In this document: positions 1 through 5,619 of the stretch, piece by piece | Layout of the letters: each line of letters opens with the position of its first letter | Position numbering within the stretch: position 1 is the first letter of the stretch | Assembly: GCA_018667205.1 (NCBI GenBank) | Contig: JABIVN010000033.1 | Span: forward strand, 1-10,876 | From: Gammaproteobacteria bacterium | GTDB lineage: Bacteria > Pseudomonadota > Gammaproteobacteria > Pseudomonadales > Azotimanducaceae | Length of the DNA stretch: 10,876 nucleotides | Direction of reading: 5' to 3' | Notes under the pieces: generated by a model | Told to the model about the DNA's origin: nothing | The model's database searches: none | Seen by the model: the letters and a program-made list of their open reading frames with translations, nothing else | Translations under genes and position numbers: made by a program

Positions 1-2
1 CC

Positions 3-82
3 ACCGTTCAGGTGCTGAAAGAACCGGATAGACGCCCGGACCAAAAGTCTTATTTGTGGGTGCAGAGCACTGGTACGGGACC
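3..82 (+). pseudogene. IS66-family transposase (TnpC) fragment
   Basis: The first reading frame, entering from the left edge, reads TVQVLKEPDRRPDQKSYLWV and continues VQSTGTGP. This matches the conserved block of IS66-family TnpC transposases (VQVLKEPGRKPxxKSYMWVQ), which lies in the DDE transposase domain. The frame stays open to a TAG at 99-101, but from about position 83 another reading frame begins to match an IS3-type transposase, so the IS66 homology probably ends near 75-85. Only about 27 recognisable residues are present, so the piece cannot be functional. Identification rests on the SYLWVQ block and is fairly secure; the exact right boundary is inferred. Confidence 0.7.
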
Positions 83-550
83 ACGTATTCGCGGCGAATA
101 GTAGGGTGGCAGATAGATAAACGTATGACGACTGATCTCATTAGCAAAGCGCTGGTGAAAGCGTACAACCTAAAACAACCGCGATAAGGGTTGGTCCTCC
201 ATAGTGATCGCGGGTCCCAATACACCAGCAAGCGCTTTGGCAAATTGCTCAAGGGCTATGACATAAGGGCTATCGCAAAGAGGGCCAGGATGGGTGACGT
301 TGGAACTTGCCGGGACAACGCCGTTGTTGAGCGATTATTCGGCAGCTTAAAGCATGATTGGATCTTTAAAGTGGCCCAGCCTACACGTGAGCAGATGAGG
401 CAAGATGTTACCGCTTATATGCGGTACTACAACCAGGAAAGGCTTCATTCGAGCAATGACAATATGTCATCCGTGAAGTTTGAAATATCTCAAATAAATG
501 TGTCCTGTTTAGGTCGGCCAGAACGCTCGTCAGTGGCTTGCTTTTTTTAG
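83..550 (+). pseudogene. IS3-family OrfB transposase, truncated and interrupted
   Basis: The frame starting at 83 reads TYSRRIVGWQIDKRMTTDLI, the start of the second half of an IS3-family OrfB (rve/DDE integrase core). It hits an in-frame TAA at 185-187 and resumes at once with GLVLHSDRGSQYTS, the block with the second catalytic Asp, followed by DNAVVERLFGSLKHDW with the catalytic Glu and the C-terminal YYNQERLHSS. The first catalytic Asp and everything N-terminal are missing, because the left side is replaced by the IS66 piece. Between the Asp and Glu blocks the residues AIAKRARMGDVG look altered compared with the usual short SMSxxG segment. The frame ends at a TAG (548-550), 20 bases inside the convergent symporter gene. 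Truncation plus nonsense codon mean it is dead. Confidence 0.85.
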
Positions 551-1963
551 CAACGCCTTCCGGATTTCCTTATGCCGTTTCTTCGTGATCTTGTAGCGGC
601 TATAAAAGAAAATCGCAAAAAGTGACGGAATTGCAGCGATGGGCCCTTCGATCAATCCCAGTGAAAAAATAGTGTCCGGGTGAACTTGATCGGCGCTTTC
701 GACACCCGTAGGCCAGCCGATGAGATCAATCGCGATGCCACCGAGGAGTAAACCAAAGGCCCCCGTTGCTTTGCCGATAAAGGTGCGCGCAGAGTAGAAA
801 ATACCTTCCTGGCGTCTGCCTGTATTAAGCTCATGGTCGTCAGCTACGTCTGCCAGTGCGCTCATGACAGAAATACTCAGCACAGCGCTTGCGCCATAAA
901 CAAAAGCGATAGTCACGAGCAGCATCGGAAAAATTACCGGATGACCATTCTCCGGGATTAAATCAAGGAGCCTAAGTGTAGGCAACAACGCTTGAGAGAT
1001 TACCAATATACCCACGCCCCCAATCATGGTGCCAACTTTTTCAAAGCGATTGTTCAACCAGGGTGTCGCAAAGAAAGCAAAGACAAATGCCAAGGGCGTC
1101 GCAAGCGCAAAGAAACGAAGCTGTTTCGGATCCAACTCCCAGAAAAAAAGGCCCACATAGGCATTCATGGCTTCCCTAAGTCCATTTGTCGCTGAAAGGC
1201 AGAGCAATCCTAACAATAACCAAAGATAGTTTCGGTTTTGAAAGCAATCAATGATTTCAGCCCCCAATTGTTTCAAAGAAAATGCTGGTATGTCGTGGGC
1301 GATCTGTTTCAAACTCGGGATGACGTCTCGCGTAAAATAGGCAGAGAAAAAAACCAATAGCGTTGCGCTACTGCCGACGACAATACCGATGGGCAAAAAA
1401 TTTGATGCTTCAGTAAAGCCACCGTCAGTTTCCCCTAGATACGTCCATCCGAAGAAAAACGCGGCAGAACCGCCTACCATGCCGAGTATGCTGTTATAGC
1501 CAAAGACGACTGACCTTTCTCTGTAGTCATCGGTGAGCTCCGCGCCGAGAGCCAGGTGGGGTACATGATATAAGGTCAAAGATAGCCTTAGTCCTATGGT
1601 GAAAATCGTAAACCAGAGAAAAAGACCCATGTCCTGGAGCGCATCGGGAGGTGTATAAAGCGCAACAAAGCAAAGCCCTAACGGCACTGCTGAAACATAA
1701 AGGAATGGATGACGCCTGCCAAATTTTGACCGAAATCGATCTGAAATCGACCCAACAATCGGATCAGAAATTGCATCGAACACGACAGCGATGGTGATCG
1801 CGAGCCCAGCCAGGGTGCCAGACAAGCCAAGCACGTTGTTGTAGAACAAAAAATTAAAGGTATTAAACGTAATGTGTATCGCAGCTTCGGCTGCCGCACC
1901 AGAGCCATAAAACAACTTTGTCCTAATGCTAGGGCCAGACGATGAGTCAATTTTCGATTGCAC
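530..1963 (-). CDS. GPH-family (MelB-like) sugar:cation symporter
   Basis: This is a 477-residue integral inner-membrane protein with about twelve hydrophobic segments, the normal size for the glycoside-pentoside-hexuronide:cation symporter branch of the major facilitator superfamily. The family imports sugars or glycosides with H+, Na+ or Li+. Residues 62-71 read FDAISDPIVG, which aligns with the melibiose permease motif holding its two cation-site aspartates (D55 and D59 of MelB, here D63 and D67). It is followed by SDRFRSKFGRRHPF, the loop 2-3 signature. The start is GTG at 1961-1963, because a TAA lies six codons upstream in frame and no ATG is available; an AGGA at 1974-1977 gives a slightly long spacing of ten bases. 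It is the last gene of a minus-strand series behind the decayed hydrolase and the esterase. Substrate cannot be told from sequence. Many relatives of unknown substrate exist outside enteric bacteria, so sugar transport is a family-level call. Confidence 0.88.
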   Translation of the reverse strand: MQSKIDSSSGPSIRTKLFYGSGAAAEAAIHITFNTFNFLFYNNVLGLSGTLAGLAITIAVVFDAISDPIVGSISDRFRSKFGRRHPFLYVSAVPLGLCFVALYTPPDALQDMGLFLWFTIFTIGLRLSLTLYHVPHLALGAELTDDYRERSVVFGYNSILGMVGGSAAFFFGWTYLGETDGGFTEASNFLPIGIVVGSSATLLVFFSAYFTRDVIPSLKQIAHDIPAFSLKQLGAEIIDCFQNRNYLWLLLGLLCLSATNGLREAMNAYVGLFFWELDPKQLRFFALATPLAFVFAFFATPWLNNRFEKVGTMIGGVGILVISQALLPTLRLLDLIPENGHPVIFPMLLVTIAFVYGASAVLSISVMSALADVADDHELNTGRRQEGIFYSARTFIGKATGAFGLLLGGIAIDLIGWPTGVESADQVHPDTIFSLGLIEGPIAAIPSLFAIFFYSRYKITKKRHKEIRKALLKKASH

Positions 1964-2060
1964 CAGATCACTATCCTGTTAGTTAATTTACATGGTTAGT
2001 TTGGTCGAGCGATCTAGTGTGGCCGCCAGTTGCACTAGGTAGGCTGGACTGAAGACGAAC

Positions 2061-2846
2061 TCAGCCTGAGGCTGATGCGAGAATCTGCCACAATCCTTTT
2101 TGAAAGCTTGCTTTGCCGCTATTACGGGTTGCGGTTGAAGTTCTCACGATCACGAACTGCCAGGGTGGCACGACGACCAGCAGATTATCGAATGCGCCAA
2201 TGGCTGCCAGCGCATCTTGAGGTAAACGTGTCATGAAGGCGCCGCTGATGATGATCTTCTCCCGCATGGTAGCATGAAAAAAATGACGGTGATTGTTCCA
2301 TCAGCAGCGGTTCCAAGCTGGATTATCAGCAGGTCCACTTTCGGCGACACTGGCTAGGTAGGCTGACGGAACCAGTCCACTGCCGTGATCAAGGATAAGC
2401 TGACTGAGTTTTACTAGGTATATGGCTATTGACTGAAGACTCTTGATGGGAATGCCATCCGCCAGCAATTGTGGTCGTGGTTGCCAGGTTTCGTTGATCA
2501 TGCCGAACGGGACCAGTGCATCATCCATGTCGGTCACCATGTTGAGCAGTGACGCGATGGTGAGTTTGGCTTTATCCCTGGGGCTGAACTGCGTCCACGC
2601 TGGCTCAAGGGCTGGTTGACGCAAGCGGTTATATCCAGCGGGCATATATCCTTTGCCATGCCGAACAGCAGGGGAAAAGACCTTTTTGAATAGCAAAGAC
2701 ATCGCACGGGGCGGGTCGAACTCAATATCGAGGCACATAGCACGGTCCCACCAGATTACAATTTGAGTGGTTGGTGTTTTTCTTGACAGATCTTGAAGAC
2801 AGGAAGAATAAGCCACCTTTTTTGAAGAACAATTAAGTGTCGTCAT
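2061..2846 (-). pseudogene. Beta-lactamase-family serine hydrolase (COG1680 type), multiply broken
   Basis: Several minus-strand frames together spell a class C beta-lactamase-like serine hydrolase. Near 2683-2703 one frame reads DVFAIQKG, matching the family's SxxK block (usually DVxSVQK), with Ala where the nucleophilic Ser belongs. A second frame (about 2610-2671) reads LLFGMAKDICPLDITACVNQ. A third reads WTQFSPRDKAKLTIASLLNM and then DMDDALVPFG. That joins directly to MINETWQPRP, so the segment that normally carries the YxN motif seems deleted. Downstream are LVKLSQLILDHG and LVPSAYLASVAESG, then a TGA at 2301-2303 just where relatives have a WW pair (C-stop-W-N-N). The frame then continues through SGAFMTRLPQDALAAIGAFD and LLVVVPPWQFVIVRTS to its end. 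Lesions: at least two frameshifts, one nonsense codon, one probable internal deletion, and loss of the N-terminus. Family assignment is from recalled motifs and is good but not certain; function is lost. Confidence 0.7.
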
Positions 2847-3069
2847 TGCTGATGTTCATTCAGATTTAAGGCGCCGTGGCATGGTGATCCTTTTGATGGT
2901 TAATGGCGCCCATGGTGTTCATTGGTAGCATACAAATGACGGGTTGGTCACTTACAGATTGAAAGGTCAGACAGCGGTAATTGGGGCTGCTATTTACGTC
3001 GTTTTCTCAAGGATTGCATGGCTGTCGCAGAAAATTCTTGCAACCATTTTTTTGTACCGACGTTCCTTG

Positions 3070-4104
3070 TCAATCGGACATAGATTCAAAAAAAGACCAC
3101 ACCACGCGACTCGTATTGATATCTTGATTGCTGCTGCGAAAGTACCACCAAGCCGAGGGGCTTCTCCACCAATCTATGTGTGCGCCCGGCCAATGATGTC
3201 CGCCATCGATGACCTTGTAAAACCAGACTTCATTGTCGCTTGACTCAGACCAATAGCGATCAAAGACAATGTGGCTGCCGTCGTTGGCTGCATTATCAGG
3301 TAATTCACGTGTCTGCGTTTCTGTTAGATTATTGAGATCGACCCACAATGCGATGGTAGCTGGTAGGTCTAGATAAGGTCCCCATCCGCCAGAATTTTCC
3401 ATGTCACCGTTGAATAACGATACATTGTCTTTCGTACCGTGAACTTCAAATATGGGTAGTGGTCGACTCGGCGAGCAGGTTTCAAATATTTTTTTCATCA
3501 TTATGCCAGCGATCGGTGCTACGGCTCCAAAAAGATCTGCCGCCTGACACGCTAGTAAATAGCTCATATCCGCACCGTTTGACATACCGGTTGCAAATGT
3601 CTTGTTTGGATCAAGGGCTAGCTCGCTTTGTAGGTGCGCGGTGAGATCTCGAATGAATTGAATATCATCGACTTCGGATTCAGCATGAAATTCATAACCA
3701 ACGTTGAAAAACGCGTTCCCCCGCTGATCGATGGTGCCCTGCGGGTAGACCACAACAAATCCTTTTTCATCAGCGACATCATTCATGCCCGAGTAAGCCA
3801 TGATGTTACTGGCGGAACTGGTATAGCCGTGCATGACAATGACTAGCGTTGCACCCTGTGCCAATTGCTTTGGTACGTGTAATAAATAGGAACGCGTTAA
3901 ACCTCCAGAGTCAAAATTATACTGCCCGGATACCGCCGCCGCTGCCCGACTTTCTGCGTTCGAGAAACCGGAGACTAAAGTGACTGCTAACATTAAAACA
4001 AGTTGTATCGGTCGGAATAGCGGCTTGAATAATTGATTGAATAGCTGACTAAATAGTTGACCGAAAAGACCCGATCCTTCACGCGTGTGATTACGTTTTT
4101 TCAT
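3070..4104 (-). CDS. Secreted esterase, PHB depolymerase/LpqC (CE1-like) family
   Basis: This 344-residue alpha/beta hydrolase resembles poly(3-hydroxybutyrate) depolymerase/LpqC and feruloyl-esterase proteins, which cleave ester bonds in polymers or plant-type esters outside the cytoplasm. The mature domain begins near residue 55 (SGQYNFDSGGLTRSYLLHVP). It has an HG oxyanion segment (IVMHGYTSS, 89-97) and the lipase box GMSNG (173-177, nucleophile Ser175). The acid is Asp226 in HGTKDN and the base His303 in GGHHWPG, so the triad is intact. The hydrophobic stretch 35-48 ending in SNA-ES looks like a signal peptide with cleavage near residue 50. It is preceded by an unusually long 34-residue n-region containing a tetrapeptide repeat (QLF-SQLF-NQLF-KPLF). 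The ATG at 4102-4104 is supported by a GAGGG box six bases upstream. Substrate (PHB oligomer, feruloyl ester or other) is not determinable from sequence. Confidence 0.87.
   Translation of the reverse strand: MKKRNHTREGSGLFGQLFSQLFNQLFKPLFRPIQLVLMLAVTLVSGFSNAESRAAAAVSGQYNFDSGGLTRSYLLHVPKQLAQGATLVIVMHGYTSSASNIMAYSGMNDVADEKGFVVVYPQGTIDQRGNAFFNVGYEFHAESEVDDIQFIRDLTAHLQSELALDPNKTFATGMSNGADMSYLLACQAADLFGAVAPIAGIMMKKIFETCSPSRPLPIFEVHGTKDNVSLFNGDMENSGGWGPYLDLPATIALWVDLNNLTETQTRELPDNAANDGSHIVFDRYWSESSDNEVWFYKVIDGGHHWPGAHIDWWRSPSAWWYFRSSNQDINTSRVVWSFFESMSD
4020..4068 (-). repeat. 12-bp coding tandem repeat in the esterase leader
   Basis: Codons 15-30 of the esterase encode GQLF, SQLF, NQLF and KPLF in succession. 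The DNA is a degenerate 12-bp repeat (consensus on the coding strand: A-G/A-T-C-A-A-C/T-T-A-T-T-C/T). It lies in the positively charged n-region before the hydrophobic core of the signal peptide. Repeats of this size can change copy number in frame, lengthening or shortening the leader without altering the enzyme. That they vary is an inference; the periodicity is visible directly. Confidence 0.6.
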
Positions 4105-4110
4105 TGTGTT

Positions 4111-4115
4111 CCCTC
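4111..4115 (-). promoter_or_regulatory. Ribosome binding site of the esterase gene
   Basis: On the minus strand the bases read GAGGG followed by six bases and the ATG at 4104. This is a strong Shine-Dalgarno match at good spacing. It fixes the start despite the long n-region of the leader peptide. Confidence 0.75.
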
Positions 4116-4325
4116 GTGCGGATTCGATGTAGCCTTCGATAGACTCGGCTTGGAAATTCTACAATATTACTTTTATGAAAATGCGTTCATCGCTTCTGTC
4201 GGCTGAGTGCTGACTGCTGCTTTGCTCATTGCCTGATATCAATTAGAAAAAGTAGAACGATCAAGCTATCGGATTGTGTGCCGAACAGTCAATGATTCTT
4301 GACTAGCCTGTCTTAGTCATAAAGT

Positions 4326-4595
4326 ATGGCTAGTGACCAGACAATGTCTATTCGGGTCGAAAGCCTGGCAGTTAATGTGGCTGGAAGGAGCATTGTGAAA
4401 GATTTGATATTGAGTTCACGGACCGTACTTATTCTTGGAGTGACAAGCGTCGGATACGCAATGTGGCAATCATTCAAACTACCCGAAGACCACCCAGCAA
4501 AACCGGGGTCACAAATCCGGGGTCACAAATCCGGGGTCACAAAACCGGGGTCACAAAACCAAGGTCACAAAACCAGGGTCACAAAACCGGAGTGA
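4326..4595 (+). CDS. Doubtful small membrane ORF running into a repeat array
   Basis: An 89-codon frame starts at ATG 4326. It has one plausible membrane segment at about residues 28-47 (ILSSRTVLILGVTSVGYAMW) and then reads through the 14-bp tandem repeats. Because 14 is not a multiple of three, three units make a 42-bp period, so the C-terminus becomes a 14-residue peptide repeat, KPGSQIRGHKSGVT then KPGSQNQGHKTRVT. I recognise no family. No clear Shine-Dalgarno sequence precedes the ATG. The first 60 residues could be a real small membrane protein whose tail was overrun by repeats, or the whole frame may be chance. Confidence 0.25.
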   Translation: MASDQTMSIRVESLAVNVAGRSIVKDLILSSRTVLILGVTSVGYAMWQSFKLPEDHPAKPGSQIRGHKSGVTKPGSQNQGHKTRVTKPE

Positions 4596-4598
4596 CAA
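4501..4598 (+). repeat. Tandem array A, seven 14-bp units (core ACCGGGGTCACAA)
   Basis: Units begin at 4501, 4515, 4529, 4543, 4557, 4571 and 4585 with no gaps. The consensus is AACCGGGGTCACAA; units 2 and 3 are identical with AT in place of AA, and units 5-7 differ at one to three positions. A decayed eighth unit (AACAGGAGCCAGGT) follows at 4599. There are no spacers of unique sequence, so this is not a CRISPR array. The GGGGTCA core resembles short elements that, as I recall, accompany REP-type repeats and their Y1 transposases in gammaproteobacteria; that link is only a suggestion. Confidence 0.92.
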
Positions 4599-4605
4599 AA
4601 CAGGA

Positions 4606-4657
4606 GCCAGGTCTGAATGCCAGATAGTGGTGCCAGGTTCTAGTGCCAGTTGTTGGT
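4606..4657 (+). repeat. Degenerate tandem array, four 13-bp units (GCCAG core)
   Basis: The pentamer GCCAG recurs at 4606, 4619, 4632 and 4645, exactly 13 bases apart. The units are GCCAGGTCTGAAT, GCCAGATAGTGGT, GCCAGGTTCTAGT and GCCAGTTGTTGGT. The array grows directly out of the decayed eighth unit of array A, so it may be an older, diverged part of the same expansion with one base less per unit. Confidence 0.7.
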
Positions 4658-4733
4658 GATTGATTATGCAAACCTTATCGACCGGGTTGCCGCCCTGATC
4701 ACGAAATGTTGCGGTTCGGAGCTCGAGATTCTT

Positions 4734-4789
4734 GAGACCGGGGTCATGAGACCGTGGTCATGAGACCGTGGTCATGAGACCGGGGGGGG
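4734..4789 (+). repeat. Tandem array B, three 14-bp units plus partial (core ACCGGGGTCAT)
   Basis: Units at 4734, 4748 and 4762 read GAGACCGGGGTCAT, GAGACCGTGGTCAT and GAGACCGTGGTCAT. A fourth begins GAGACCG at 4776 and runs into eight G residues, a C and four more G residues (4782-4794). Unit length equals that of array A and ten bases of the core (ACCGGGGTCA) are the same, with TGAG instead of CAAA between cores. The two arrays therefore look like members of one repeat family separated by about 135 bases. Confidence 0.85.
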
Positions 4790-4897
4790 CGGGGTAACAG
4801 GTTTGGATTGAATAAAATTATCATGGTCATTTTTCCGTTAGTCTTGGCACTTGGTCCTGACCCACAAGCTTTAACCTGACAAGAGAGTGATCACACA

Positions 4898-5557
4898 ATG
4901 ACGGAAAATACAGACATTCCATTCTTCGAGTTGGTAGAAAGCATGCGCGCCATGCGCCGACTAAAACCAGACCCAGTGCCCATGGAACTGATCTGGAAGG
5001 TCCTAAATGCAGGTGTACAAGCCCCCTCTGGTCAAAATACTCAGCCATGGAAGTTTGTCCTCGTTTCAGCGTCGGAACCCAAGGCATGGTTCGCGGACCG
5101 CTATGCAGCCGCGATGGAAGACAGGTTCGGGCTTTCGCGCGATTCTGAAAAACGCGGCGTCTCTAGACGGCGAGGTCAGCTTCGTGCCATCTACCATCAA
5201 ATGGATCATCTGCAGGATGCCCCATATCTCTTGCTTGTGTGCGGCGAAAGAGACTGGCCATTTAAAGTGGCCGAGAAAGATCGAGTGGGGCTTGCGCCCC
5301 CTAACTATGGTGCAGTTTACCCCTGCGTACAAAACATCCTGCTCGCCTGCAGAGCCTTGGGATTGGGCGCCGCGCTTACCACCATGCATCAGGTATTCGA
5401 AGATGAACTGCACGAGTACTTTCAAATTCCTAAAGAGTTTGGTGTAGTGGTTACCATACCAATAGGGTACCCGATCGGAAATTTTGGAGAAGTAAGCCGA
5501 ATTCCAGCAGAACAAAAAACTTTTCTGAATCAGTGGGGCGTAACAAGCTCGCAGTGA
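4898..5557 (+). CDS. Nitroreductase-family FMN oxidoreductase
   Basis: The 219-residue cytoplasmic protein has the nitroreductase fold signature. The FMN-phosphate-binding N-terminus is SMRAMRRLKPDPVP (15-28), followed by APSGQNTQPWKFVLV (42-56), where Ser44, Asn47 and Gln49 occupy usual FMN/loop positions. The C-terminal flavin-contacting stretch is GLGAALTT (155-162). Members use NAD(P)H to reduce nitro groups, quinones, enones or other electron-poor compounds; the physiological substrate is unknown. An AGAGAG at 4882-4887, ten bases before the ATG, is a weak ribosome binding site. The stop at 5555-5557 is 62 bases before the acyl-CoA dehydrogenase start on the same strand, so the two are probably co-transcribed. 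This pairing suggests a reductive/oxidative step in catabolism of an acyl-CoA or ring compound rather than defence against nitro drugs, but that is inference. Confidence 0.87.
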   Translation: MTENTDIPFFELVESMRAMRRLKPDPVPMELIWKVLNAGVQAPSGQNTQPWKFVLVSASEPKAWFADRYAAAMEDRFGLSRDSEKRGVSRRRGQLRAIYHQMDHLQDAPYLLLVCGERDWPFKVAEKDRVGLAPPNYGAVYPCVQNILLACRALGLGAALTTMHQVFEDELHEYFQIPKEFGVVVTIPIGYPIGNFGEVSRIPAEQKTFLNQWGVTSSQ

Positions 5558-5606
5558 CAAATTTATAGAAGTTGCAAAAGCCGAATAACAACAAACATAT
5601 AACACC

Positions 5607-5612
5607 AGGAGA
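5607..5612 (+). promoter_or_regulatory. Ribosome binding site deciding the acyl-CoA dehydrogenase start
   Basis: AGGAGA lies seven bases before the ATG at 5620. It favours that ATG over the in-frame TTG at 5572, which has no comparable signal and would add 16 residues with no homology to the family (MQKPNNNKHITPGEKT). Confidence 0.8.
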
Positions 5613-5619
5613 AAAAACC

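Noticed and set aside
2033-2443. Shared strings ACTAGGTA...GACTGAAGAC near 2033-2057 and 2412-2438
   Set aside because: The similarity is short and gapped and one copy encodes ordinary pseudogene residues, so I could not support a true duplication.
2944-3243. 99-codon plus-strand frame before and within the esterase 3' end
   Set aside because: It overlaps the esterase coding end, has no ribosome binding site and no family resemblance.
4294-4325. Sigma-70 promoter TTGACT...TAAAGT before 4326
   Set aside because: The spacing is 15 bases and the ATG would directly follow the -10 box; too weak to list as a feature.
4501-4598. CRISPR-like array
   Set aside because: Units are 14 bases and directly abutting with no unique spacers, and no cas-type gene is present.
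4782-4794. G-quadruplex at the G8-C-G4 run
   Set aside because: There are not four well-spaced G tracts nearby; the run looks like slippage at the end of array B.
5066-5605. 179-codon minus-strand open frame
   Set aside because: It is antisense to the nitroreductase gene, which has clear family motifs on the plus strand.
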